Shown: positions 33,414-41,962 of the stretch, in pieces
Numbering within the stretch: the first letter of the stretch is position 1
Layout of the letters: the number at the start of each line of letters is the position of its first letter
Assembly (NCBI GenBank): GCA_019416935.1
Contig: DXWI01000002.1
Location: forward strand, 108,906-172,905
DNA length: 64,000 nt
Origin: Clostridiales bacterium
GTDB lineage: Bacteria > Bacillota > Clostridia > Christensenellales > CAG-138
Reading direction: 5' to 3'
Notes under the pieces: model-generated
The model's input: the letters and a program-made list of their open reading frames with translations, nothing else
What the model was told of the DNA's origin: nothing
The model's database searches: none
Program-made: the position numbers and the translations under genes

Positions 33414-34256
33414 TTAATGCAGTCCGAACATTTCTCTTACCACTCTGTCCGCCATCTTGACTGCTCCGGTCAATACCAGAAGATTAAATATCAGCTCACC
33501 CATATAGCTCCATACCATGGTTACAGGCGTTGCTTCTTCAGCGACCATAGGTGGGCTTGCCGCAAATACACTGAAGATAATACACGCCAGCACGATGACC
33601 GCCCCCTCTAAGCACACGGCAGCATAGCTTTTTAAGAAGCTTTTACCGATGTTCGCAGACGGCTCACCCGCAAAAGCAGATAGGGGAATGGGTGCAATAG
33701 CCGTGTAAAGATATAACTTAAAAAATCGCCCGTATACGGACATAATCATGATAAATGAGAGGACTATGACAACAAGACTACCGATAAGTGATACCGCCCA
33801 GGCCGGAATAGATTCCCAAAAAGTTAGCCCCCGTATTGCTTCTTCCATCTCCGGCGGCATGGTTACTGCTGTCTGTGCTGCAACGCCTGCTGTGTTCATT
33901 GCAGTAGAGATAATTCCTTGCACAATACGGAACAGAGCCATCATGAGCTCAAGTCCATAGCCCACAACTGCTTTTGCAAGCACAAAGCGGATAAACAATT
34001 TTAGTGCGTGTTCCGGTTTTTTAATTTCTGTAAAACTGCCACAGGTTTTCACAACGCCCACAACAAAAAACAATACCAGCAAGGCATAGCCGATGGCTTT
34101 GAGAGCGCCGTTGATGTCTACAATAACATTCCATATTCCACCGCCCTTAAATGTTTCGGGCGATTGCGTCAGCAACAGCCATATTTCAGCAAGTTTTTCG
34201 TTCCATGTTTTAAGCGCATTGGCGATATTATCAATGATCCAGTTTCCGCTGCTCAA
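33414..34256 (-). CDS. TrbL/VirB6-like conjugation channel protein
   Basis: The 280-residue polytopic protein has about six membrane segments (AIGYALLVLFFVVGVVKTCG, WAVSLIGSLVVIVLSFIMIM, YAAVCLEGAVIVLACIIFSV). The AGEPSANIGKSFLKSYAAV segment is typical of the ICE TrbL/VirB6-like family. It forms part of the inner channel. A perfect palindrome lies just upstream. Confidence 0.85.
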   Translation of the reverse strand: MSSGNWIIDNIANALKTWNEKLAEIWLLLTQSPETFKGGGIWNVIVDINGALKAIGYALLVLFFVVGVVKTCGSFTEIKKPEHALKLFIRFVLAKAVVGYGLELMMALFRIVQGIISTAMNTAGVAAQTAVTMPPEMEEAIRGLTFWESIPAWAVSLIGSLVVIVLSFIMIMSVYGRFFKLYLYTAIAPIPLSAFAGEPSANIGKSFLKSYAAVCLEGAVIVLACIIFSVFAASPPMVAEEATPVTMVWSYMGELIFNLLVLTGAVKMADRVVREMFGLH

Positions 34257-34276
34257 GTTACTTCACCTCGCTTTCT

Positions 34277-34310
34277 AAAGAGGAACCTGCCGTACGGCAG
34301 GTTCCTCTTT
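34277..34310. other. Perfect 34-bp palindrome inside the transfer operon
   Basis: A 17-bp stem without loop (AAAGAGGAACCTGCCGT and its exact complement) sits in the only sizeable gap between the small 34318 gene and the TrbL gene. It could slow transcription, be an RNase site, or lower downstream expression. Confidence 0.7.
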
Positions 34311-34317
34311 TCATATT

Positions 34318-34539
34318 TTATCGGGACAGTTCCGGCTTTTTAGGGGGGCGGTCTGGGATTATGCCGTATTTATCGTCCACATAGAATTCTCCTACGAAAG
34401 GGTTAAAAATCGCAGAGCACTTTACGCCATTGTAATCAGCAATATATTTGTTATCTCCGACTCGCTCTACAATCGTTGCTTCACGAAGTTCCCCTTCAAG
34501 GGAATGAATGTGCATGGGTTTTGTAAGATTCATTTTCAT
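34318..34539 (-). CDS. Small ICE-conserved protein, 73 residues
   Basis: MKMNLTKPMHIHSLEGELRE and onward, ending PDRPPKKPELSR. Proteins of this pattern (ADYNGVKCSAIFNPFVGEFY, small beta domain) are found between Maff2 and TrbL genes in Clostridia ICEs. No function is known. A good AGGAGG-like site precedes the ATG. Confidence 0.65.
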   Translation of the reverse strand: MKMNLTKPMHIHSLEGELREATIVERVGDNKYIADYNGVKCSAIFNPFVGEFYVDDKYGIIPDRPPKKPELSR

Positions 34540-34552
34540 AGTTGCCTCCTAA

Positions 34553-34855
34553 TCAGCCTGTAATAAGGGTTAAAATCTCGCGTGCAAAAGTAATGATAAT
34601 ACCGCCGGCAAGGGTCAAAAAGCCGTTTGCGCGTTGGCTTGGATCGTGGCTCTTTAATGACAACCCTACCTGCACAATACCGAATGCCAGCAGGATAATG
34701 CCGATAGCACGAATCAAACCAAAGATAAATTCAGAAAGGTTGTTGACCACTTGTAGTGGATCGTCTGCCGCAAAGGCGGTTGTTGTGATAGAAAACACCA
34801 GCACCAACACTGCAAACAGGGTAAAAAACAGTTTCGCTTTTTTAGAGAGTTTCAT
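34553..34855 (-). CDS. Maff2-family protein (VirB2-like pilin subunit)
   Basis: The 100-residue protein has a signal peptide (LFFTLFAVLVLVFSITTTAF) and two hydrophobic helices (FGLIRAIGIILLAFGIVQVG, GFLTLAGGIIITFAREILTL), the shape of a VirB2 pilin. Maff2 proteins lie between VirD4 and TrbL in Tn1549-like elements. It overlaps the end of the virD4 gene. Confidence 0.8.
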   Translation of the reverse strand: MKLSKKAKLFFTLFAVLVLVFSITTTAFAADDPLQVVNNLSEFIFGLIRAIGIILLAFGIVQVGLSLKSHDPSQRANGFLTLAGGIIITFAREILTLITG

Positions 34856-36650
34856 TTGTTGTTTCCTCCTTTTGTTGTTCTAATAATTGGTTTATTTCTT
34901 CTTCTGAGAGCACCTCATAGTCGTCTGGGTCGCCGTCAAGGAAGATATCAGTCGGTTCAAAAGCGTAGGGAGTTTCGCCATAAACATAGGACGGGGTGCC
35001 GCCGTCCGTGGTGAGTTTCAGATCGGGGTGTTTTAAGATGTCGTACTTTTCGTCCTGCAAAGGGCGTTCGCCTCGGATAAAGAGCAGCGCATAACGATTG
35101 TCAAGCATTCTAACCTCGTCCTGCGTTAAAAGCTCACGCCCGCTGATTTGGTAGTTGGTAGAGTAATTGCCGCTTCTGCCTGTGCTCTTTCCGTAAGTGT
35201 TCGTATCTATTGTCTCCTTGCCAAGATAGGATTCTGAGATGAGTTTGTGCGTGCTGCTTTCATTGCCGCCAAGGTACAAAAATGTGTCGCAGTTGCCGAT
35301 AATGCTCTCCCATTGCTTCTCAAACAGCGCCTTTAATTGCGCGATATTCTGGATAATGATTGACACGGAGATTTCGCGGCTTCTCATGGTCGCAAGTAGT
35401 TTGTCAAACTCATCTGGCAGGGCGACGTTCGCAAATTCGTCCATCACGCAATGCACATGAACGGGAAGCCTTCCTCCGTGAACATGGTCAGCAATAAAAT
35501 ACAATTCCTGAAATATACAGGAATACATCATGCCGATGATGAAGTTCAAGCTGCTGTCGCTGTCCGGTATAATGGCAAACAGCGCGGTCTTTCTTTCGCC
35601 AAGAGAACGAATATCCAGCTCGTCATGGCACATAAAGGAAGCAACCTGTGGAATATTGAATTTTTCCAGCCGAACGCCCAGCGAAATCAGAATAGATTTT
35701 GCCGTCTTACCGGCAGCCATTTTGAAAATATGGTATTGTTTCACGGCAAGATGCTCCGGCTCCCGCATGGCAAGCCGCTCAAACAGCTCGTCCAGGATAC
35801 TCGCATAACTTTCATCTTCCTCGCGGACTTCCGCAGCGTTCAACATTTCCATTACCATCGGGAAATTCTGCTCATAGGACGGCGCTTCACTCATCAAGTA
35901 GAGGATCATGGCTTCCAGCAGTGCCGTTTCCGCACGTTCCCAAAAGGGATCGTTTGACGATGAGCCTTTGGGGGTGGTATTGCGGATTAAGTTATTGACC
36001 AGCTTCAGCACGTCTTTTTCGTCTCGGAGGTAGGAAAAGGGATTGAAGCCATGACTTTTTTCTGTGTTAATAAGGTCAAGCACGCGAATGTCATAGCCTT
36101 TTTCTTTCAGAAGTCCGCCTGTGTCCCTTAAAATCTCGCCTTTTGGGTCAAGTACCACAAAGGAAGTGTTCGCTTGCATGACGTTGGGTTTGGCGTAAAA
36201 CCGTGTCTTGCCGGCGCCGCTGCCACCTACCACAAGAATATTGAGATTGCGGCGGTGTTTGCGTCCATCAAGCCCCATTCGGGTGTTTTGGGTTAGAATG
36301 ATATTCTTTGAAAAGTCTTTATCGGCATATTTTTTGCAAACCTGTTTGGAGCTTCCCCATTGTGCGCTGCCGTGTTCTTCGCCCTTGCGGTAATTTCGGC
36401 GTGTAGCATAATAAATACCCACGCCCAGCCCATAACAGACGAGGAAAATGAGGATTGTTTTTAAGCTATCCTCGCACCACTTTATGGCGAAAGGGCTATT
36501 CATGCCGTCCGTAAATCCTCGAATGATACCTGACAGTCCCTCCGATAAAAAAGGGGCGACCAATAAGGCCGCCCATATCACGGGAAACAATAACAAAAGA
36601 AGCAGAATCTTTGCTGTCTGCTTCTCTTCATGAGGATTCTTCATCTTCAT
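34842..36650 (-). CDS. virD4: VirD4/TraG-type coupling protein
   Basis: The 602-residue ATPase has two N-terminal membrane helices, Walker A LVVGGSGAGKTRFYAKPN, FVVLDPKGEILRD, Walker B HVHCVMDEFANVALPDEF and SIIIQNIAQLKALF. It delivers the relaxase-DNA complex to the channel. The acidic tail (DDYEVLSEEEINQLLEQQKE) may contact partners. Confidence 0.93.
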   Translation of the reverse strand: MKMKNPHEEKQTAKILLLLLLFPVIWAALLVAPFLSEGLSGIIRGFTDGMNSPFAIKWCEDSLKTILIFLVCYGLGVGIYYATRRNYRKGEEHGSAQWGSSKQVCKKYADKDFSKNIILTQNTRMGLDGRKHRRNLNILVVGGSGAGKTRFYAKPNVMQANTSFVVLDPKGEILRDTGGLLKEKGYDIRVLDLINTEKSHGFNPFSYLRDEKDVLKLVNNLIRNTTPKGSSSNDPFWERAETALLEAMILYLMSEAPSYEQNFPMVMEMLNAAEVREEDESYASILDELFERLAMREPEHLAVKQYHIFKMAAGKTAKSILISLGVRLEKFNIPQVASFMCHDELDIRSLGERKTALFAIIPDSDSSLNFIIGMMYSCIFQELYFIADHVHGGRLPVHVHCVMDEFANVALPDEFDKLLATMRSREISVSIIIQNIAQLKALFEKQWESIIGNCDTFLYLGGNESSTHKLISESYLGKETIDTNTYGKSTGRSGNYSTNYQISGRELLTQDEVRMLDNRYALLFIRGERPLQDEKYDILKHPDLKLTTDGGTPSYVYGETPYAFEPTDIFLDGDPDDYEVLSEEEINQLLEQQKEETTNETL

Positions 36651-36704
36651 TTTCCTCGGTTTCTTTTTCGTATCTTCCCAAGCTCTCTATACACAGTATC
36701 ATAG

Positions 36705-36899
36705 TTATCTCTCCATTTCCCGCATTTTGCGTTTCTGTTTTCTGGTCGGCGCGTCGATTACGTCCAGAAGTACATCGTCCACATGGTCGGTGTCTGCGCC
36801 TTTTTCAATGAGTGCGTTTCGCTTATCATTGAGGGAGTCAATGATCAAACGCCGTTCGTATTCGTCTACTTCTATCACTCTTTTTTCTTCCATATGCAT
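36705..36899 (-). CDS. Small charged ICE-conserved protein
   Basis: About 64 residues, MEEKRVIEVDEYERRLIIDS followed by LNDKRNALIEKGADTDHVDD, predicted helical. Two ATGs (36899 and 36893) are possible: the first overlaps the upstream stop as TGATG, the second has better spacing to GAGAGG. No function known; such genes lie before virD4 in related elements. Confidence 0.6.
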   Translation of the reverse strand: MHMEEKRVIEVDEYERRLIIDSLNDKRNALIEKGADTDHVDDVLLDVIDAPTRKQKRKMREMER

Positions 36900-37765
36900 C
36901 ACCTCTCGGGCTGATTTTTCTGCTGCTGCCGTTCGGCATACAGGTTTTTGTCTACGCGCTCAATTATGTCGTTTGCCGCACTGCGCATTTCACCTAAAGC
37001 CGCTCGTTTTTCCCGTGTATCAAGGTTTGCATATTCTTCAGGAATTTGGTCGCAGAATTGGGGCGCTACTCCAAAGCGAATACAGGCAATATTTGCCGCA
37101 CAATCACACAAAAATGTATTCGCGCTGCCATCGGCTCGCGCCATTTCACGCGAGATAGAATAGAACAGTGTGTCTCCGTCCAATCCTCTTGCGATATGAA
37201 TGGCGTTTTCTTTTGGAGAATATAGCGCACCTACGGATTGCGGTACTTCACCGGACAGTTTCACCGGGACAGCAGAATTCGTCATAAGTGCTTTCAGCTT
37301 GGATTTCATCGGCATGGAAAGCGCTGCCCTTTTGTAGACTGGTTTTCCATAGGTTTGAGAAATGTCAAAACAGCGCACGACCTTGTAACCCATGGCAACG
37401 CTGCCATCTTCACGGGTATATTCCTTGTCCTGCACGAATTGTTTAATCACTTTTTTTCCCTCGCCCTTACGAATACCACGCCCGCGTTCCTGCCAGGCTT
37501 CCGCGTCGCAGACAAAGGTAGCGTCCGGTTTTTGCGCCATCACAAGCAGCGTGTTGTTTACCGAGGTTCTTCCGAGGTTTGCTTGCAAAGTGAGAAAGGA
37601 GCAAAGCGCCTCTTTATCACAAAGCGCCTTTTCTGCCATATTGTCAATGGCAGCATAAAGCTCTGCGCGTTCTTGTTTTTTCATTTCGACCCATTTCTCG
37701 GTCGAAAGGCGGGGCTGGGCAGATCCATACGTTCCATTGTCAAAGATTTCGTCAAAGTTTTCCAT
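36899..37765 (-). CDS. ArdC-like antirestriction / ssDNA-binding protein
   Basis: The 288-residue protein has the ArdC N-terminal pattern (FLTLQANLGRTSVNNTLLVM, then PDATFVCDAEAWQERGRGIR and YKVVRCFDISQTYGKP) and a C-terminal region where ArdC carries a metallopeptidase. Here the helix reads SISREMARADGS rather than HExxH, so the zinc site appears lost. ArdC-type proteins protect entering DNA from restriction. The giant gene at 42962 starts with a related module. Confidence 0.7.
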   Translation of the reverse strand: MENFDEIFDNGTYGSAQPRLSTEKWVEMKKQERAELYAAIDNMAEKALCDKEALCSFLTLQANLGRTSVNNTLLVMAQKPDATFVCDAEAWQERGRGIRKGEGKKVIKQFVQDKEYTREDGSVAMGYKVVRCFDISQTYGKPVYKRAALSMPMKSKLKALMTNSAVPVKLSGEVPQSVGALYSPKENAIHIARGLDGDTLFYSISREMARADGSANTFLCDCAANIACIRFGVAPQFCDQIPEEYANLDTREKRAALGEMRSAANDIIERVDKNLYAERQQQKNQPER

Positions 37766-37770
37766 CAATA

Positions 37771-38577
37771 TTACCTCTCTTTTGTTTTTTTGCGTTTCGG
37801 TGGTTGCTTATGCTGTGTTTGTTTTGTTTTAGAACGGGCAGGGGCAGAAGAATGGTTTTGCCGCTCCTCTTTCATATCCCTGATCTGCTGTCTGACAGAC
37901 GGACGCTCACGAGTATTCACCGTTTCTGTATTTTCGCTGTGCTCGGATAAAGGCGCGGACGGACTCGATTTCGCCATCCCCGCCTTCGTAGGGTTTGGGC
38001 AATCTTCCGAAATCTCCACAGGCTGCTTCTGCGGCGTTTGCTGTATAGGCTCTGCATTGCCCATCATCTCGTCCAGTGTTGCGTCGTCTATGGTATGTGC
38101 ATCTTTTTCCGCCGTGGGGTCTGTACGTTCCTTATGATCTGTATTTTGGGATTTTTCCTCCTTTGCTTTGAGTATGGTTTCGCGCAGTTTTTCAACTTCT
38201 TCGGCTGACATGGCAAAGCGTTCGGAGATACGGTTCACCCTTGCCGCGTCATTGGCATTGACAACGACGTCTACCATACCATCGTTGTCTTTTTTGCTCA
38301 TGATAGCGGCATACAGGACGCCGTATTTTTTTGCCTCCACAGCAAACTGCGAAAAATCCTCCCTGCGCATGACAAATACTTTTGTCGGTTTTCCGCGAAA
38401 GGCTTCAATACGGGTTTTTCCTTTGGTTCGCTTTTGTTCCTTAAGTGCTGCTATTAAAAAAGTTGCAAGGGAAATCAGTCCCTTGCCGGTTAAATTTGCG
38501 ACGACCTCAACACCCTTTACGGTCGTTCTTGTCGCCAGATCGACCACCTGTTCCGCTGCTTCTCCGTGTGCAGACAT
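37771..38577 (-). CDS. PcfB-family protein (relaxosome accessory)
   Basis: The 268-residue protein has the PcfB/DUF3801 core: TVKGVEVVANLTGKGLISLA, then FVMRREDFSQFAVEAKKYGV and AAIMSKKDNDGMVDVVVNAN, followed by a long basic, disordered tail. PcfB of pCF10 assists the relaxase at the coupling protein. AAGGAG is nine bases before the ATG at 38577. Confidence 0.78.
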   Translation of the reverse strand: MSAHGEAAEQVVDLATRTTVKGVEVVANLTGKGLISLATFLIAALKEQKRTKGKTRIEAFRGKPTKVFVMRREDFSQFAVEAKKYGVLYAAIMSKKDNDGMVDVVVNANDAARVNRISERFAMSAEEVEKLRETILKAKEEKSQNTDHKERTDPTAEKDAHTIDDATLDEMMGNAEPIQQTPQKQPVEISEDCPNPTKAGMAKSSPSAPLSEHSENTETVNTRERPSVRQQIRDMKEERQNHSSAPARSKTKQTQHKQPPKRKKTKER

Positions 38578-38714
38578 TTTCATCATCTCCTTTTCATGTA
38601 TTTTGAGGTATATAAAAAGGCACTCCGATTCGGAGTGCCTTGTGTAGAAAAAACATAAATTGCTTAACAAGCCCATGTATAGAAACGTAATATCATTTGC
38701 AACAGTTTATCCGC

Positions 38715-39893
38715 TTATTTCAACACCTCAAATTCATACCGCCGTTTTACCAGCTTACGCTTTACAATTCCCGCTTCTTCCAGCTTGAATAAGTCCTGTC
38801 GAGCGGTTTCCGTTACGACGCCAAATTTCTTTTCCCATGCTTTAATGGTAACGTTGTTATTTGGACTTTTCAGCAGCCACTCTGCGCCTGCAAGGAGGCG
38901 ATCATTTGCGCCGGACGCTTTGAGCTGTTTTAATTGTTCCTCCATGACGACCTTGTTTACCAGTCTGTCTTCCATCGTTTTTACTGCACGAGCCAGCATA
39001 CCGATATAATAGTCGATAAAATAAGTCATATCAAAATCGTCATCTTCCACATCTTTAATCGCTTTGTAGTATTTCGACCGTTCTTCTGCAATGACGCCGG
39101 AGATAGAGAAATACCGAAAGAAATCATACCCCGCTTGCAGTAATATCATATAGGAAAGAGCGCGGGCGGTTCTGCCGTTTCCATCTATAAACGGATGAAC
39201 ATACACAAAGTAGAAGTGTGCAACACACGCCTTAATAAGAGGTGAAAGTTCGCTTTCTGCAATAAAAGTAATCAGAGCGCCCATCATTTTGGGTACTTTT
39301 TCTGCCTCCGGAGCGGTATGCACAATTTCGCCTCTTTGGGAGCGGACAAACACCAGCTCGCTGCGGTAACGGTCGCTTGCCGCCGATTCTTCCAAGGTAT
39401 CCTTTGTTACCAGCGAATAGATTTGGAATATCGTTTTCTCCGTGATAGGCGCGTCGATATTTTCAAGCACATAGGTCAGCGCCTCGTAATTATTTTTTAC
39501 CATCTGTTCCGATTTGTTTTTCGGCGTGCGACCTTCTCGGATAAATGCCTGCGCTTCTTTTCTGGTAGTAAATGCGCCCTCGATGACGCTGGAGTATACG
39601 GCTTCGTCTAAAACAGCTTCTTCAAAAGCCGCTTTATATTCCGGGCGGTCAAATATGATTTCGCGCCGTGCAAGAGCAATGACCTTCTCCGATTCATCTA
39701 TGATATGATCCGTAAGAACCCACCAAAAGGCACTTCCGTCTATCGCAGAAAGCGGCAGCTTTTCTGATGCTTCCTTTCTTGCTTTTTGCAGCTCGGGCCA
39801 CACCTGGGAGATGGGCGTGGATACCGGCAGGCGATGAATGATCTCCCGCCTCGGAAGATAGTTTTTCAAATATTGTTCTACGATTTCACGCAT
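38715..39893 (-). CDS. Fic-family protein (AMP transferase type) with C-terminal winged helix
   Basis: The 392-residue protein has the complete Fic motif HPFIDGNGRTARALS. About 130 residues earlier it carries SSVIEGAFTT, which fits the inhibitory (S/T)xxxE(G/N) helix of class II Fic proteins, so activity is probably self-restrained. The C-terminal 70 residues look like a winged helix. Fic enzymes usually add AMP to target proteins. It sits between pcfB and the relaxase in the transfer block, with modest spacing on each side; no separate antitoxin gene is seen. Confidence 0.85.
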   Translation of the reverse strand: MREIVEQYLKNYLPRREIIHRLPVSTPISQVWPELQKARKEASEKLPLSAIDGSAFWWVLTDHIIDESEKVIALARREIIFDRPEYKAAFEEAVLDEAVYSSVIEGAFTTRKEAQAFIREGRTPKNKSEQMVKNNYEALTYVLENIDAPITEKTIFQIYSLVTKDTLEESAASDRYRSELVFVRSQRGEIVHTAPEAEKVPKMMGALITFIAESELSPLIKACVAHFYFVYVHPFIDGNGRTARALSYMILLQAGYDFFRYFSISGVIAEERSKYYKAIKDVEDDDFDMTYFIDYYIGMLARAVKTMEDRLVNKVVMEEQLKQLKASGANDRLLAGAEWLLKSPNNNVTIKAWEKKFGVVTETARQDLFKLEEAGIVKRKLVKRRYEFEVLK

Positions 39894-39946
39894 AACAGTT
39901 CTCCATTTATATTCTAATTATCTTCTATTTTACTTCTAATCATGTC

Positions 39947-41320
39947 CTATTTCAAGACGGAATATTCATTTTTTTCGGTTTGCCTGTTCGCACATTTTTT
40001 ACGATACAGGCTTTGCTCCTTTGTCTGCTCGTTTTGCCGTAAAATCTTCTCTGCCCGCTCTGCAATATCGCCGCACACTCGCACATCTCGGCGCAGTGTT
40101 TTTAGCTCGCCAGATATACTGCTGATTTGCGCCATGATTTCTGCTTCCCGCATGGGGGAAGTGCCTATGCGTCGTTTTTCATTCATCAGCCCCTTTCTTT
40201 CAGAGGTCAATTTTTCAATCGTTTGCTCCGCATTTTTCTCAAAATCTGCAAGCTGCTCAGGCGTATCTATTTTGTGCCGGATCAGAAATTTGTTCTGCTC
40301 GCTGATCTTGTCCAACTGCCGGAGATCTTCCCGAATGAGATAGGACACACGTTCTGAGGGTTGGTGTTGTGCTATCCGCAGCTTTCTGAGGTAGAAAAAA
40401 TACAGCGCACGAAGTCCTTTCCAGGTAATCTTGGATAATCGAAAATCTCCATACACCTTTACATGAATTACTCTTTTAGGCTTTGGCTCATGCGTTTTCC
40501 GTGGAGAGCGTTGTCGTAATATCCGTTGCCTGATAGCTTCTTCCGTATAGTTTTCACCTAAGGAGCGCAGGCGCACAAAGCGCTCTTTTCCCGGTGGACG
40601 CACTGCGATATGCTTTACACCTGTCTTTACTTCGTAGCCCTGTTCTCTAAGCGCACGCACAAAGGCGCTCCACGTCATGGACACTAACACTGACCGGTCT
40701 ACATCCTCGCGAATGGCGCTGCGCCATGTGCGTTGTCCATTTTGTTCTGCCTGCCATTCCGCATAATGTTTGGGATAATACGCCTGGTGTTCCGTAATGA
40801 CCGACAAGCCATATTCCCGGCACAACCTGTCGGAGGCTGCACGCATTTTTTTGTAGCTTTCCCGGCAGGCGTTAAATTTTCTGCCATGCAGAAAGGATAC
40901 GGAATTGAGAACAAAGTGGTTATGGAAGCAGTGGGTGTCGAGATGCGTCGCCACGATCACCTCAAAATCCGGCCACAGCTCCTTTGCCAGCGTCACGCCG
41001 ATTTTATGCGCCGTGTCCGCGTCCACCTCGCCTTCGACAAAGGATTGATACCCGTGCCATGCAAGAATCCCGTCCGTTTTGTCGTACCGGCGTTTGGTCA
41101 TCTGCATTTGCTCCCGAGCATAGTCGGTATTGCAGTTTAAGGCGGTCACATAAAACTGCTTCTCTGTTTTCGCGTCGTCCATTGCATAGTCCATCACATC
41201 TCTCATGGTCTGATAATCCGTCTTGCTCCACGCAGGGTTTTCCGTCTTTATTTCGTCTTTTGCGTAATCCACTACGCGTGAAAGGTTGCTGCCGACCTTC
41301 CAGATTCGCGTCGTCGCCAT
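39947..41320 (-). CDS. Relaxase (MOBP-type)
   Basis: The 457-residue protein has an N-terminal nuclease domain with Tyr candidates around residues 36-45 and the metal-binding motif HLDTHCFHNHFVLNS (three His). The C-terminal 150 residues are coiled and charged (TPEQLADFEKNAEQTIEKLT). It nicks oriT and leads the strand into the recipient. It follows mobC with a one-base gap. Confidence 0.9.
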   Translation of the reverse strand: MATTRIWKVGSNLSRVVDYAKDEIKTENPAWSKTDYQTMRDVMDYAMDDAKTEKQFYVTALNCNTDYAREQMQMTKRRYDKTDGILAWHGYQSFVEGEVDADTAHKIGVTLAKELWPDFEVIVATHLDTHCFHNHFVLNSVSFLHGRKFNACRESYKKMRAASDRLCREYGLSVITEHQAYYPKHYAEWQAEQNGQRTWRSAIREDVDRSVLVSMTWSAFVRALREQGYEVKTGVKHIAVRPPGKERFVRLRSLGENYTEEAIRQRILRQRSPRKTHEPKPKRVIHVKVYGDFRLSKITWKGLRALYFFYLRKLRIAQHQPSERVSYLIREDLRQLDKISEQNKFLIRHKIDTPEQLADFEKNAEQTIEKLTSERKGLMNEKRRIGTSPMREAEIMAQISSISGELKTLRRDVRVCGDIAERAEKILRQNEQTKEQSLYRKKCANRQTEKNEYSVLK

Positions 41321-41321
41321 A

Positions 41322-41645
41322 TCATAACCTTTCCGGCTGCGTGACCGCCGCCTGTATCTCCAGTACCTTTTCCATGAGCCGTCTGTAATTTAGGGCATAA
41401 CCCTCTTTCAAGAAAAAACCCGTGGCATTTGCACGGGCAGCGATCTGGTGGAGGTTGTTGCCGATGGCATTTAGTTCTCGTATTAGACGGTGATACTCAA
41501 GCGGCGGCGCTTCTTTTGGAGAATAGCCATTCAGCAGGAAACGCAGATAGGCTTCCTCGGAAAGTCCGCATTTCTTTGCATGGTTTCTAAGTCTTTGCTG
41601 TTCTTTTGCAGTTAACCGTACCAGTTTTCCAATTGTTCTTTTCAA
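41322..41645 (-). CDS. mobC: MobC-type relaxosome protein
   Basis: The 107-residue protein begins MKRTIGKLVRLTAKEQQRLR, followed by HAKKCGLSEEAYLRFLLNGY, a ribbon-helix-helix domain, and EYHRLIRELNAIGNNLHQIA, the conserved MobC core. It binds oriT and helps the relaxase open it. AGGAGG precedes the start. Confidence 0.87.
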   Translation of the reverse strand: MKRTIGKLVRLTAKEQQRLRNHAKKCGLSEEAYLRFLLNGYSPKEAPPLEYHRLIRELNAIGNNLHQIAARANATGFFLKEGYALNYRRLMEKVLEIQAAVTQPERL

Positions 41646-41674
41646 ACCTGCACCTCCTTTTTTGTATCGGGGTT

Positions 41675-41746
41675 TAAGGGTACTCCCTTACGGGCGGATT
41701 GTGATATCACAATCCAATGCTCGTTAGTGAAACGCAAAAGCGTTTC
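41675..41746. other. Candidate origin of transfer (oriT)
   Basis: In the 128-base gap upstream of mobC lie three inverted repeats in a row: TAAGGG/CCCTTA (41675-41690), the perfect 20-bp palindrome GGATTGTGATATCACAATCC (41696-41715) and GAAACGC/GCGTTTC (41729-41746). A further pair, CCCGAA/TTCGGG, follows at 41761-41796. Position next to mobC and relaxase and the hairpin density are typical of oriT; the nick site is not identified. Confidence 0.55.
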
Positions 41747-41773
41747 CCCAATGATTACTTCCCGAAAGAAAGA

Positions 41774-41962
41774 TTATCTTTCATGTGTTCGTTCGGGTAA
41801 CCGCGCTCTGAATGTAACGCCTTGAAAAGCTTCCGCATTGAGAATATAATCGCCATCTCTCCATCTGTCAGATACGATTTGTTCCGCCTCCAGACGATTC
41901 TTGGCTTCCACTTCTACGGTCATTCTAAGCGTTTCTGTAATAGTCACTTCATAGGTTTTCAT
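41774..41962 (-). CDS. DpnD/PcfM-like small protein
   Basis: The 62-residue protein MKTYEVTITETLRMTVEVEA, then RLEAEQIVSDRWRDGDYILN and AEAFQGVTFRAR, matches the DpnD/PcfM C-terminal family common in ICEs. Its ATG overlaps the stop of the TOPRIM gene. Function not established. Confidence 0.75.
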   Translation of the reverse strand: MKTYEVTITETLRMTVEVEAKNRLEAEQIVSDRWRDGDYILNAEAFQGVTFRARLPERTHER

